From contig NZ_CP036423.1 in assembly GCF_009910365.1 (NCBI RefSeq), forward strand, positions 1,550,001-1,614,000: 64,000 nucleotides of DNA, in the 5' to 3' direction. Both the position numbers and the translations under genes were made by a program. Source of the DNA: Aequoribacter fuscus (lineage in GTDB: Bacteria; Pseudomonadota; Gammaproteobacteria; Pseudomonadales; Halieaceae). Numbering within the stretch: the stretch's first letter is position 1; each line of letters starts with the position of its first letter. Shown here piece after piece: positions 31,388-39,613 of the stretch. The notes beneath the pieces were generated by a model that worked only from the letters and a program-made list of their open reading frames with translations, was not told the DNA's origin and searched no databases.

Positions 31388-32686
31388 ATGGCGCCGCCAA
31401 CACCGTCTACGCAGGCCGACTTTAGCCCACGATATCGTAATTTCGCCTTGGTTTTACTGACTTTGGTCTATGCCTTTAATTTTATTGACCGTCAAATCTT
31501 GGTAATACTGCAAGAGCCGATAAAGCTCGACATGGGCCTTACAGATACTCAACTTGGACTATTGAGCGGCTTTAGTTTCGCGGTGGTTTATGTCACGGCT
31601 GGCATTCCCATCGCCTATTGGGCTGACCGCGTGAATCGCAGAAATATTGTAGCAACAGCCTTAGCGGTTTGGTCGGGCATGACCGCTCTTTCCGGATTGG
31701 CACAAAACTACTGGCATCTGCTGCTGGCCCGAATCGGTGTCGGTTTAGGCGAAGCCGGTGGTTCGCCTCCATCACATTCTATGATCTCGGATTACTTTCC
31801 GCCCGAGCACCGGGGAAAAGCCTTGTCTTTTTACTCTGCAGGTATCTACGTCGGGATCTTGTTCGGTTTCGCGTTTGGTGGTGTTCTCGCCGAGCAGTTT
31901 GGCTGGCGCATGGCGTTTATGGCCGTAGGTCTGCCTGGCGTCGCTCTTGCTGTTGTGCTGGTCATGGTCCTCAAAGAGCCCATCAGAGGACGCTGGGACG
32001 ACGCCCCGTCAAATCAAGAGAAAGCCGAATTTCGCGAAACACTTGCGTTCCTCATGCGGCGCAAGTCTTTCTGGTTTGCCGCCCTGGGAACGGCTTTAAT
32101 GGCGTACGCGAGCTACGGCAATGGCAATTTTTTTCCATCGTTTCTGTATCGAGTACACGGTATGGGGCTTGCAGAAATTGGTTACACACTGGCATTAGTT
32201 TCCGGAATTACCGGAGCCGTTGGCACGTTTTTAGGTGGGTTCTTCGCCGATAAATTTGGTCAGAAAGACAAACGCTGGTATCTGTGGGTACCGATGTGGG
32301 GTGCCCTTATCCACATCCCACTCGCAATATTCGTGCTGATTACACCGAATGTAAATGCACTCATCGGCGTGCTCATACTTTCAAATATCTCTGGAGCGAT
32401 GTACCTCGGCCCGTGTATCGCAATCAGTCATTTTTTAGTGCCTGCTCACATGCGGGCCATGACTTCAGCCATACTGTTTTTTGTGCTCAACATGATCGGG
32501 CTGGGTCTCGGCCCATTGGCCACGGGCTTAATGAGCGACGCTTTCGGTGTACATTACGGTGTTGAGGGCTTGCGCTACGCGATGTTGGTATCCGCCTGCA
32601 TCGGCGGAATCCCTGTCATTCTGTTCTATCTCGCCGCTAAGCACTTGCGCAAAGATTTGGCGATGTTGCACGAAGCTCGAGATTAA
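31388..32686 (+). CDS. MFS transporter, spinster-like
   Basis: A 432-aa, twelve-helix major facilitator transporter. It begins with F-A-L-V-L-L-T-L-V-Y-A-F-N-F-I-D-R-Q-I-L, a hallmark of the spinster-like branch common next to catabolic genes. The loop 2-3 motif is W-A-D-R-V-N-R-R-N near 75. G-L-G-E-A-G-G-S-P-P near 117 and the paired R-G-K-A-L region follow. The substrate is unknown. ATG 31388 has AGGAG correctly placed. The gene ends in a four-base stop shared with the convergent SDR gene. Confidence 0.9.
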   Translation: MAPPTPSTQADFSPRYRNFALVLLTLVYAFNFIDRQILVILQEPIKLDMGLTDTQLGLLSGFSFAVVYVTAGIPIAYWADRVNRRNIVATALAVWSGMTALSGLAQNYWHLLLARIGVGLGEAGGSPPSHSMISDYFPPEHRGKALSFYSAGIYVGILFGFAFGGVLAEQFGWRMAFMAVGLPGVALAVVLVMVLKEPIRGRWDDAPSNQEKAEFRETLAFLMRRKSFWFAALGTALMAYASYGNGNFFPSFLYRVHGMGLAEIGYTLALVSGITGAVGTFLGGFFADKFGQKDKRWYLWVPMWGALIHIPLAIFVLITPNVNALIGVLILSNISGAMYLGPCIAISHFLVPAHMRAMTSAILFFVLNMIGLGLGPLATGLMSDAFGVHYGVEGLRYAMLVSACIGGIPVILFYLAAKHLRKDLAMLHEARD

Positions 32687-33507
32687 TAAACGCCCTGAGC
32701 CCTTAGGTTGGCGGTCATACCTTCAAGCATATCGAACAAGGCTTCAGGGTTTGATCGCTTCATTTCCAAAAGGCCCATTTCCATCGCGCTTTCACCGACC
32801 GGGATCTCCCGCTGCTTCGCAAGCAATTTAGCGACCACTTCTTGGGCACAACGGTCCGCGTCCATCCCATTCTCGATTTGATCGTCCATGATCCCGAAAG
32901 CTTCACCGTCCGCGCGCATCGCGTTCACCGAGACTTGCGACTGGATGCTGCCCGGCGTGATCGTGGACACGGATATCCCTTCGTGCGCTATTTCACATCG
33001 CAATGCATCGAAAAACCCCATAACCGCGTGTTTGGCCATACTGTAACCTGTTCGCAGTGGCGCGCCCACCTTTCCCGCCACACTTGAGGTCACCACTAAG
33101 TGACCCGATTGACGCCCTCGCATGTGCGGCAACACGGCTTTGGTCAAGGATATTTGACCGTATACATCAATCTCAAAAATTCGACGGTAGACCTCTAGGT
33201 CCGTATCGACGCACCAAGACCGTTGCGACACCCCGGCATTGTTGATCAGCATATCCACCTGCCCCATGGTATCCAACACCGTTTTCACTTTATCGGTGTG
33301 GCTGTCGGTATCAGTGACATCCAAGGGCAGGACTAGCACATCGTCTGAGTCTAGCCCCTGGTTAAGACACTGCGCTTTAACTCGCTCGAGCTCGGGCTCA
33401 CGTCGAGCGCTTAGGACCAAACGATACCCTCCCAAACGGGCAAACTCTTTTGCAAACGCCTCGCCAATGCCGCTTGACGCTCCTGTGATCCAAATGACCT
33501 CACTCAC
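32683..33507 (-). CDS. Short-chain dehydrogenase/reductase (DHRS7-like)
   Basis: A 274-aa classical SDR. The cofactor motif is T-G-A-S-S-G-I-G near 8-15, N-N-A-G is near 88, and the catalytic Ser, Tyr and Lys are in S-S-V-A-G (about 140) and Y-S-M-A-K (about 155-159). The R in S-A-R-R after beta-2 suggests NADP preference. It resembles the DHRS7-like bacterial oxidoreductases, whose substrates are unknown. It starts at GTG 33507 with purine-rich AAGAGA upstream. It is divergent from the cation transporter and convergent with the MFS gene. Confidence 0.88.
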   Translation of the reverse strand: MSEVIWITGASSGIGEAFAKEFARLGGYRLVLSARREPELERVKAQCLNQGLDSDDVLVLPLDVTDTDSHTDKVKTVLDTMGQVDMLINNAGVSQRSWCVDTDLEVYRRIFEIDVYGQISLTKAVLPHMRGRQSGHLVVTSSVAGKVGAPLRTGYSMAKHAVMGFFDALRCEIAHEGISVSTITPGSIQSQVSVNAMRADGEAFGIMDDQIENGMDADRCAQEVVAKLLAKQREIPVGESAMEMGLLEMKRSNPEALFDMLEGMTANLRAQGVY

Positions 33508-33575
33508 TCTCTTTGCTCCTATTGATTTGATGTTTCTATTGGCCCACCATAACGTCTTTTCCGCGCGGACTCCAG

Positions 33576-34481
33576 ATGTCAGAACATCATCACGGCCACC
33601 ATCATCACGACCACGGAGACGCCAGCGAGGGGCGTCTCTTGATGGTGTTTGCGCTCAATGCCTGCTTTACGGTAGTAGAGTTCGTGGGTGGTTATCTTAC
33701 GCAAAGCACAGCCATCATGGCCGATGCGGTGCATGATCTTGGCGATACGCTGGCGATTGCGAGTGCCTTGATCCTAAACCGCTTAGGGCATAGGCAAAGT
33801 GATGCGAACTTCACTTACGGCTACCGGCGGTTGAGTTTGTTTGGCGCCTTGTTCAACGCGATCGTGTTGGTGGTGGGTTGCCTCTGGATTCTTAGCGAGG
33901 CTCTGCAACGATTTGATCAAGCCATACTGCCGAATGCGCAAGGCATGTTGTGGTTGGCCATGTTAGGCGTGGTCGTCAACGGAGCGGCCGCTCTTCGGCT
34001 GCGTTCTGGTAAGACCATGAATGAGCGCGTACTGAATTGGCACCTTTTGGAAGATATGTTGGGTTGGGTGGTGGTGCTCGTGGCGGCCATCGTCCTTCAT
34101 TTTGTGCAGTGGACTTGGTTAGATCCCGCGCTTTCGGTTGCGTTCTCCTTATTTATATTGTTCAACGTATTGCGCTCGCTGAAAGAGACACTGCGTTTAT
34201 TTGCGCAGGCGACCCCAGACAACGAATTGTCGCTGCAGGTTAAACAGGCCTTGAGCGGTATCGAGCAGGTGCAGAGCCTGCACCACTTTCACATGTGGTC
34301 GCTGGACGGCGACAAGCACGTTGTGTCCGCGCATATCAAGCTTAATAGCAGCGACACGGCGAGTCATATCCCTGTTAAGCGAGAGATAAGCGCGTTGCTG
34401 AAACCTTTCAATATTCACCACACGACATTTGAACTTGAACTGGCAGACGAACACTGCCGAATGCACTCTAAGGAAAGCTAA
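33576..34481 (+). CDS. Cation diffusion facilitator (Zn/Cd/Co efflux)
   Basis: A 301-aa CDF transporter. The N-terminus is His-rich (eight His within the first 13 residues), as often seen in zinc exporters. The membrane part has the T-A-I-M-A-D-A-V-H-D-L-G-D motif near 45-57, giving the Asp/His metal site of helix II, and H-L-L-E-D-M-L-G-W in helix V. The last ~90 residues are the cytosolic ferredoxin-like domain (H-H-F-H-M-W-S-L-D-G-D-K-H-V). It is CzcD/ZitB-like. The stop overlaps the following carbonic anhydrase start (TAATG), so the two are coupled. Confidence 0.93.
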   Translation: MSEHHHGHHHHDHGDASEGRLLMVFALNACFTVVEFVGGYLTQSTAIMADAVHDLGDTLAIASALILNRLGHRQSDANFTYGYRRLSLFGALFNAIVLVVGCLWILSEALQRFDQAILPNAQGMLWLAMLGVVVNGAAALRLRSGKTMNERVLNWHLLEDMLGWVVVLVAAIVLHFVQWTWLDPALSVAFSLFILFNVLRSLKETLRLFAQATPDNELSLQVKQALSGIEQVQSLHHFHMWSLDGDKHVVSAHIKLNSSDTASHIPVKREISALLKPFNIHHTTFELELADEHCRMHSKES

Positions 34482-34999
34482 TGATTATACCCTTCAACGG
34501 CAGCACCCCTCTTATCGCTGACAACGCATTTGTCGCCCCAAATGCAACCATTATAGGCAAAGTGTCCATAGCCGAAGACGCCAGCGTTTGGTTTCAATGT
34601 GTGCTCCGTGGAGATGTCGAGGATATTATCGTACGCAAAGGCGCCAATGTGCAGGATTTGGCTATGGTGCACGCCGATATGGGTTTTAAAGCTGATATTG
34701 GTGAGTATGTCACGGTGGGGCATCACGCCACGATTCACGGCTGCACAATTGGGTCTGGCTCACTTATCGGCATCAATGCGGTCGTGTTGAACGGTGCGAA
34801 AATTGGAAAAAACTGCATCATTGGTGCCAATGCCCTCGTCCCTGAAGGTATGGAGATACCAGACAACTCACTGGTTGTCGGTGCGCCAGCGAAGGTGAAA
34901 CGCACTTTGAGTGATGAGCAAATTGCGATGGTACGCATGGGAACCGAACATTACATCAAAAACGGCGCCCGTTTCAAAGCGCTCTTCGAAGCCGATTAA
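34481..34999 (+). CDS. Gamma-class carbonic anhydrase family protein
   Basis: A 172-aa left-handed beta-helix (hexapeptide) protein of the YrdA/PaaY family. The metal-binding histidines lie in M-V-H-A-D-M-G and G-H-H-A-T-I-H-G-C, matching the three His of Cam-type enzymes. V-W-F-Q-C-V-L-R-G-D and the G-A-N-A-L-V-P-E-G ending are typical. Many family members bind Zn or Fe but have weak carbonic anhydrase activity, so the true reaction is uncertain. Coupled to the CDF metal exporter, which may be meaningful or merely compact packing. Confidence 0.9.
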   Translation: MIIPFNGSTPLIADNAFVAPNATIIGKVSIAEDASVWFQCVLRGDVEDIIVRKGANVQDLAMVHADMGFKADIGEYVTVGHHATIHGCTIGSGSLIGINAVVLNGAKIGKNCIIGANALVPEGMEIPDNSLVVGAPAKVKRTLSDEQIAMVRMGTEHYIKNGARFKALFEAD

Positions 35000-35018
35000 C
35001 GTAGCGTAGGCTTGCGCT

Positions 35019-35723
35019 TTACAGGGGTTGCAGGGAGGCGAATCGTTCGCCGCCTCGACATGCCCAATAGGTTGTGGGTTCGGGCAGTTCAAGTTTCTGC
35101 CTGACCTCTTCGACCGGCAGTGCCAACAACTCCTCCCAAACCGTTCCAGGCAACCACGCGCAACGCTTGCCATTTCGGTAGCCCTCTCTTATCGCCTGGA
35201 ATACCTTGTTACCGATCATTTTGCGATATTTTAGAGCGCCGAAAAAAACGATGAGCCCTATGCCTCGGTTGCCCGTTTGCGCGTAGGTAAAGGCCAGCAG
35301 ACACAACTCGCCCAGTTCATCTCTACCGTACTGGGTCACCGTGTGCCAAAGGTCGTGCTGATCGCGTTGCCGCCGACCGAACTTAGCGCGCATAGGTTCA
35401 TCGAACACTTCTTGCGTGGGGTCGGATGCATCCACCAAACCATCTGCCGACAGGCCCTCAAGGCGCAGGAATCGCGAGTATGTGCCGCCAAGCGAATTGG
35501 CCGGGTACTGAGATAAGTCCGATTTTAGGACGTCCAGTAACTCTTGCTTGTTTGCTAGAATTTGCTGACCCGATTCAGACCGAACAAAGCGCTGAAACTC
35601 TTTTTCAAAGCTATTGCCGCTAAAACCACGAATGACAGTAAAGACTTCATCAGTGGCCTCTGGATCGCGCAGCAGTCGACGCAGCGCTTGCAACGCTTCT
35701 TTGATTGTTGTCTTCGCCGCCAT
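35019..35723 (-). CDS. Coq4-family ubiquinone biosynthesis protein
   Basis: A 234-aa soluble protein with the Coq4 signature H-D-L-W-H followed eleven residues later by Glu (HDxxHx11E), near residues 122-138. It also shows the downstream L-C-L-L-A-F and G-I-G-L segments. Eukaryotic Coq4 is needed for the C1 oxidative decarboxylation/hydroxylation step of ubiquinone assembly, and related bacterial proteins are thought to do the same. The family is common in alphaproteobacteria and patchy in gammaproteobacteria. Its exact substrate here is not proven. It is a single gene, convergent with the carbonic anhydrase. Confidence 0.85.
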   Translation of the reverse strand: MAAKTTIKEALQALRRLLRDPEATDEVFTVIRGFSGNSFEKEFQRFVRSESGQQILANKQELLDVLKSDLSQYPANSLGGTYSRFLRLEGLSADGLVDASDPTQEVFDEPMRAKFGRRQRDQHDLWHTVTQYGRDELGELCLLAFTYAQTGNRGIGLIVFFGALKYRKMIGNKVFQAIREGYRNGKRCAWLPGTVWEELLALPVEEVRQKLELPEPTTYWACRGGERFASLQPL

Positions 35724-35748
35724 GATTAGACCCGTGGTTGACCAAATT

Positions 35749-35798
35749 CAGCCAAAATCATACCGCGTTTCCGCCTAGAGCATAAGTAGTTTTGGCTG
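35749..35798. other. Inverted repeat upstream of the Coq4 gene
   Basis: CAGCCAAAA at 35749 and TTTTGGCTG at 35790 form a 9-bp inverted repeat with a 32-base loop; flanking GACCA/TGGTC extends it with a bulge. It lies 25-75 bases upstream of the Coq4 start, on the tRNA side. It may be a hairpin that insulates the tRNA locus or an operator. No other gene is visible in 35724-35843. Confidence 0.35.
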
Positions 35799-35843
35799 GT
35801 CTCGTTAAACACTCTACCAAGAACTTCGATTTAAAGATTCTCT

Positions 35844-35867
35844 GGTGAGGTGTCCGAGTGGCTGAAG
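35844..35867 (+). pseudogene. tRNA-Ser 5' fragment (about 24 bases)
   Basis: GGTGAGG and the following D-arm bases match the first 24 bases of a tRNA-Ser(GGA). The D-arm here (GTCCGAGTGGCTGAAG) differs from the intact gene downstream and is closer to the E. coli GGA isoacceptor form. After GAAG the sequence switches abruptly into the 172-base repeat, so this is a truncated remnant. Confidence 0.7.
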
Positions 35868-36035
35868 CCAGACACTTGTGCGCTTGCCTACTAGCGAAAC
35901 CACCTGCCCTAATCCCACGCCTTTTTACATTCCATAGGTGACCTAAACTGCGAAAGTCTGATAGACTTCGCGCCGCTGGTGAGGTGGCCGAGTGGTCGAA
36001 GGCGCACGCCTGGAAAGTGTGTGTACGGAAACGTA
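35864..36035 (+). repeat. 172-bp direct repeat, copy 1
   Basis: Identical, base for base by eye, to 36146-36317, with a 282-base period. It contains ~114 bases of spacer, including a 9-bp bulged hairpin (35950-35971) just before the tRNA, then the first 58 bases of tRNA-Ser. The repeat starts at the GAAG shared by both junctions, suggesting recombination at microhomology. Confidence 0.9.
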
Positions 36036-36040
36036 TCGAG
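35978..36040 (+). pseudogene. Truncated tRNA-Ser(GGA) lacking the T-arm and acceptor 3' strand
   Basis: Bases 35978-36035 equal the first 58 bases of the intact tRNA-Ser, including the GGA anticodon loop and the variable arm. At the point where the intact gene reads CGAGGGTTCGAA this copy reads CGAGTTCGAC and then leaves the tRNA sequence, so it has lost the T-stem and acceptor 3' strand and cannot fold into a tRNA. Confidence 0.8.
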
Positions 36041-36046
36041 TTCGAC

Positions 36047-36069
36047 AAAATGCGACCCAGGAGCATTTT
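36047..36069. other. Hairpin in the tRNA-Ser insert
   Basis: AAAATGC and GCATTTT pair around a nine-base loop, in the unique 110-base segment that replaces the 3' end of the truncated tRNA-Ser. Confidence 0.5.
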
Positions 36070-36105
36070 GGGCGCGGGAGCGAAGCGACGGCGATCCGCA
36101 GGATT

Positions 36106-36132
36106 AAAAGCGCCGAAGGCATCGGCGCTTTT
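36106..36132. terminator. Strong bidirectional hairpin terminator between tRNA-Ser copies
   Basis: An 11-bp perfect stem (AAAAGCGCCGA/TCGGCGCTTTT) with a five-base loop, A-rich before and T-rich after. It has the form of an intrinsic terminator on both strands and would end a transcript of the truncated tRNA. Confidence 0.75.
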
Positions 36133-36145
36133 ACCCATCCCGACC

Positions 36146-36317
36146 GAAGCCAGACACTTGTGCGCTTGCCTACTAGCGAAACCACCTGCCCTAATCCCAC
36201 GCCTTTTTACATTCCATAGGTGACCTAAACTGCGAAAGTCTGATAGACTTCGCGCCGCTGGTGAGGTGGCCGAGTGGTCGAAGGCGCACGCCTGGAAAGT
36301 GTGTGTACGGAAACGTA
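36146..36317 (+). repeat. 172-bp direct repeat, copy 2
   Basis: Second identical copy of 35864-36035. It carries the probable promoter region and the first 58 bases of the intact tRNA-Ser gene. Confidence 0.9.
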
Positions 36318-36347
36318 CCGAGGGTTCGAATCCCTCCCTCACCGCCA
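36260..36347 (+). tRNA. tRNA-Ser (anticodon GGA)
   Basis: An 88-base class II tRNA with encoded CCA. The acceptor stem is GGTGAGG/CCTCACC, followed by discriminator G and CCA at 36345-36347. The anticodon loop CTGGAAA has anticodon GGA at 36294-36296. The long variable arm has stem GTACG/CGTAC, and the T-arm is GAGGG-TTCGAAT-CCCTC. It is intact, unlike the two partial copies upstream. The YeeN-type gene starts 33 bases downstream. Confidence 0.97.
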
Positions 36348-36380
36348 TATTGCTCACGATCAATCAGCACGGATACCACT

Positions 36381-37097
36381 ATGGGCAGAGCTTACCAGAA
36401 CCGTAAAGAATCTATGGCGAAAACCTCGGACCAAAAGGCCAAGGTTTACAGCAAGTACGCCCGCGAGATTTATGTGTCAGCGAAATCGGGCGGCACCGAT
36501 CCTCACGGTAACTTGGCACTGCGCAGCATTATTGATCGCGCTAAAAAAGACCAAGTTCCAGCGCACGTCATTGATAAGGCGATCGACAAAGCCAAAGGCG
36601 GCGCAGGAGAGAACTTCGAGGTGGCTCGCTACGAAGGCTACGGCCCGGGTAATTGTATGGTGATCATCGAGTGTCTCACCGATAACCCCAACCGAACCTT
36701 TGGCGATGTGCGGTTTTGTTTTACCAAAACCAAGTCGAAAATTGGGTCGCAAGGCGCGGTTAGCCACATGTTCGACCATCTGTGCATTCTAAAATTTGCG
36801 AGTGACGACGAAGAAAGTGTGCTCGAGGCCCTCCTAATGGCTGATGTGGATGTCTCTGACATCGAAAATGAAGACGGCATGTTGACCGTGTTCGCTCCGC
36901 ATACCGATTCGTTCAAGGCAAAAAAAGCGCTCTCGGATGCCTTAGGCGATGTCGAGTACGAGGTTGACGAAATTCAGTTTATTGCGCAGAACACAACGAC
37001 GCTTGACGGTGACGACATCGAGACCTTCGACCGCTTTATCGATATGCTTAATGATTTAGACGACGTGCAAAACGTGTATCACAACGTCGAGCTTTAG
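36381..37097 (+). CDS. YebC/PmpR-family protein, YeeN type
   Basis: A ~238-aa protein of the YebC/PmpR/TACO1 family, whose members act as regulators or translation factors that relieve polyproline stalling. The start M-G-R-A-Y-Q-N at 36381 is the family start; an open frame extending upstream runs through the tRNA and is spurious. It resembles E. coli YeeN more than Yeb[13 protein letters not shown]-x-x-N-L-A-L, P[14 protein letters not shown] and the ending [10 protein letters not shown]. It is preceded by tRNA-Ser at 33 bases and may be read from the tRNA transcript. A strong terminator follows. Confidence 0.92.
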   Translation: MGRAYQNRKESMAKTSDQKAKVYSKYAREIYVSAKSGGTDPHGNLALRSIIDRAKKDQVPAHVIDKAIDKAKGGAGENFEVARYEGYGPGNCMVIIECLTDNPNRTFGDVRFCFTKTKSKIGSQGAVSHMFDHLCILKFASDDEESVLEALLMADVDVSDIENEDGMLTVFAPHTDSFKAKKALSDALGDVEYEVDEIQFIAQNTTTLDGDDIETFDRFIDMLNDLDDVQNVYHNVEL

Positions 37098-37116
37098 CAT
37101 CGGTGGCGAATTGCTA

Positions 37117-37140
37117 GGGGGCAATAGCCCCCTTCTTTTT
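37117..37140 (+). terminator. Rho-independent terminator after the YeeN-type gene
   Basis: A 6-bp GC stem (GGGGGC/GCCCCC) with an AATA loop is followed directly by TTCTTTTT. It lies 20 bases after the stop and also separates this gene from the convergent alkaline phosphatase. Confidence 0.88.
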
Positions 37141-37165
37141 ATCACTGAGTTCTGCAAAGCCTATC

Positions 37166-38566
37166 TTACTGAGACTCAGGTAACAGATAACGCTTAATCA
37201 AACCGTAGATATCAGATTGCATCATAAACGCGGGCACTAAATCCCGCCCCTGATCATTTGCGAATATCGGTATGTTCACACCGGTGTGTTCCTCGGCCTG
37301 AAAGTCATTCGTTGCATAATTCATTGCCATAATCGCGCCTTCTGGTGTGATCAACCGCTGCAAGCGCCCGGGGGTATAAACCGGAATACCGTAACCGTTG
37401 AATAAGCTGTTATTAGGAATGATTTGAGCCGCTTGACCGTGGTCGGCAGTCACAAGGATCAGGGTATCGGGTTGAGCGGCTGCGAAATCTAGGGCAACTT
37501 TCAACGTCTCATCGAGTTGCTGCAATTCGCCAATTTGTCCGCAGGGTCTGCGTGCATGACTCTGCTTGTCGATAGACGCAGACTCAATCATCAAAAAGAA
37601 CCCTTTTCCTGAACGCTTCTGCAACTGTCTTATTGCCGACTCGGTCATGGCCGCTAGTGGGGGCGTATTGCCGTAGCTTGGGTTGGCCTCACACTGCACT
37701 GGAGCGGGCAAGGTCACGTCGCCTAAATACTCATGGACGTGATTTAATAGACTTGGCTCAGGCTCATCGGCTGCCACCCCGCCGGTTGCCTGCCAGCGTA
37801 CTGGCATTGTGCTAGGCGAAAACAAGCCCAATAGTCGATTCTCGCTATTCTCTATCGCCTGCTCTAGGGCGCTCAAACTATCGACGAATAGGTAACCAGA
37901 GGCTTGTGCTTTCTGAAGAACGGTGATGTCACTACCTTCTGCATTTGGTAAAAAATGTTTAGACCCTCCTCCCAATACAAGGTCTATGGAAGAGTTCGCG
38001 ATTTGCTCTGAAATAGAGCCTTTCCCACCGTTGGCAATGAGGTCTTGTTCACAGTCTGCATACCAATTACCCCCAATTTTGGCCTGCACCATCATGTCCG
38101 GATTTTCACAAAATCGTTGTGCCACGTTAGCCATGAAAACGGCGGGCGTCGCATCGGTCACACTCGCGGTGGTAACGATGCCAACTGCGTAACCCGCCCG
38201 CTTTAAATCGACTGTCACGGGTTGGAAATCTCTATCGGTGTCTGCCGAGGTCGAAATTCGTCCACGGCTGGTGACTTGTCCGGTAGCGATCGCGGTCGCA
38301 CTGTTGGCGGAATCTGCTACGTAAATCACTTTTGTCGGATCCTCGTGATCTAGGGTCACGACCTGAACCGCGCCTCTAATGGGCAAGGTATCGAGCGCTA
38401 ACTGCCCTTTTGCACCATGCACGTAATTCCTCGCCATCGTTATTTGGTGATCATCCATACCGTCACCAATAATCAAAATGACGTTTTGCGCCAGGACTGT
38501 CGGCGTTAAAAACGTCAACAACAAAAAAGACGTTAGGTTTGTTAGGCGCAGTAAGATCGGTCGCAT
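37166..38566 (-). CDS. Alkaline phosphatase, PhoA superfamily
   Basis: A 466-aa exported alkaline phosphatase. The first ~26 residues are a signal peptide (L-L-L-T-F-L-T-P-T-V-L-A). The metal site starts I-I-G-D-G-M near 33, and the catalytic serine lies in V-A-D-S-A-N-S-A-T-A near 83-92. Zn/Mg ligands appear in D-K-Q-S-H-A near 330 and T-A-D-H-G-Q-A near 375, and a C-terminal H-T-G-V-N follows. It resembles PhoA-like monoesterases. A TAGGA ribosome site precedes ATG 38566. It has no phosphate-transport neighbours. Confidence 0.92.
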   Translation of the reverse strand: MRPILLRLTNLTSFLLLTFLTPTVLAQNVILIIGDGMDDHQITMARNYVHGAKGQLALDTLPIRGAVQVVTLDHEDPTKVIYVADSANSATAIATGQVTSRGRISTSADTDRDFQPVTVDLKRAGYAVGIVTTASVTDATPAVFMANVAQRFCENPDMMVQAKIGGNWYADCEQDLIANGGKGSISEQIANSSIDLVLGGGSKHFLPNAEGSDITVLQKAQASGYLFVDSLSALEQAIENSENRLLGLFSPSTMPVRWQATGGVAADEPEPSLLNHVHEYLGDVTLPAPVQCEANPSYGNTPPLAAMTESAIRQLQKRSGKGFFLMIESASIDKQSHARRPCGQIGELQQLDETLKVALDFAAAQPDTLILVTADHGQAAQIIPNNSLFNGYGIPVYTPGRLQRLITPEGAIMAMNYATNDFQAEEHTGVNIPIFANDQGRDLVPAFMMQSDIYGLIKRYLLPESQ

Positions 38567-38778
38567 GAGTATTTTTCCTAAGCTATTGCTATTGTCGGGT
38601 GTGGCGGTATTAAAAACGCGACAAACCAGAAAGGCGAACAGTTTTCAATAAACTGCGCGTAATGACAAGTGATCGTTCAAATGTTGGGAGCGTAACGCCC
38701 TCTCATCCAAATGAGGGTAGACCTCGACACCCACAATCCTGCACTCTGAATGACATCGAACAATGATAAGGGCACTAC

Positions 38779-39603
38779 ATGAGTCGACTCGAACGAAAAA
38801 TCGCGATCGTGACGGGCGCAGGTCAAGGAATCGGCCGAGCTATCGCGACCACGTTGTCACAACACGGTGCAACGGTTGTTGCTGTGGATTTACATTTAGC
38901 GAGTGTTCAGGAGACCCTGAAGGGCTTTGTCACAGCAGGATTAGCGCTTACGTGTGACGTCGGCAACAGCACAGAGGTAGCGTCTATCGTAACCGAAGTC
39001 ACTGAGCGCTACGGGCACATTGATATATTGGTGAATAATGCAGGCATCGGTATGGCGCCCAATGATGGATCCGATATTTTCCAGCAACGCATGGCCCAGC
39101 GTGCCGCGCAGTTTGCCGCAGGTGAAAGGCCTACGGTATACGCTGACCACACCATCGATATGCAGGATGATGGCTGGCTAGCTGTCATGAACGTCAATAT
39201 CAACGGGACATTTTATTTTTGCCGAGAAGTTCTAAAGGTCATGAGCGCGCAGAATCGAACCGGTTCGATTGTCAATATTTCGTCGACCTCAGCTTTGAAC
39301 GGCGAAGGTGGTGCCCATTATTGCGCAAGCAAAGCCGCTATCTTGGGTCTCACCAAGGCACTAGCGCAGGAACTAGGTGCCCGCGGTATTCGGGTGAATG
39401 CCGTTGCTCCCGGTCCAACCGACACACCCGCGATGGCGAGTATTTCTCAAGAGTGGCGGACGCAAATTGCACAAGCCGTTTTACTCAATCGCCTGGCGGA
39501 GCCCTCTGAAATAGCCAACGCGGTGCTTTACTTGGCATCCGACGAGAGCTCATACGTCACGGGACATACCTTGTGCGCTAACGGCGGCATGCATTTACTG
39601 TAA
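38779..39603 (+). CDS. SDR family oxidoreductase
   Basis: A 274-aa classical short-chain dehydrogenase. The NAD(P) motif is T-G-A-G-Q-G-I-G near 12-19. An Asp ends beta-2 (A-V-D-L), suggesting NAD preference. N-N-A-G is near 88, the catalytic Ser is in N-I-S-S-T-S, and Y-C-A-S-K is near 183-187. A ~30-residue insertion follows N-N-A-G (F-Q-Q-R-M-A-Q-R-A-A), typical of some dehydrogenases of bulky substrates. It is followed 10 bases later by a second SDR, so they form an operon. The substrate is unknown. Confidence 0.88.
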   Translation: MSRLERKIAIVTGAGQGIGRAIATTLSQHGATVVAVDLHLASVQETLKGFVTAGLALTCDVGNSTEVASIVTEVTERYGHIDILVNNAGIGMAPNDGSDIFQQRMAQRAAQFAAGERPTVYADHTIDMQDDGWLAVMNVNINGTFYFCREVLKVMSAQNRTGSIVNISSTSALNGEGGAHYCASKAAILGLTKALAQELGARGIRVNAVAPGPTDTPAMASISQEWRTQIAQAVLLNRLAEPSEIANAVLYLASDESSYVTGHTLCANGGMHLL

Positions 39604-39613
39604 GGAATTTTAA

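Noticed and set aside
35758-36363. A 201-codon open frame on the minus strand across the tRNA-Ser copies
   Set aside because: It is antisense to tRNA-Ser and its duplicated head. Repeated protein segments reflect the DNA repeat, and similar false frames are known opposite tRNA-Ser genes.
36261-36380. N-terminal extension of the YeeN-type gene through the tRNA-Ser
   Set aside because: The extension is the tRNA read as codons. Homology starts at ATG 36381.
38662-38668. Possible Pho-box half site (TTGTCAT on the minus strand) upstream of the alkaline phosphatase
   Set aside because: Only one of the two expected repeats is a good match; the second half does not match.
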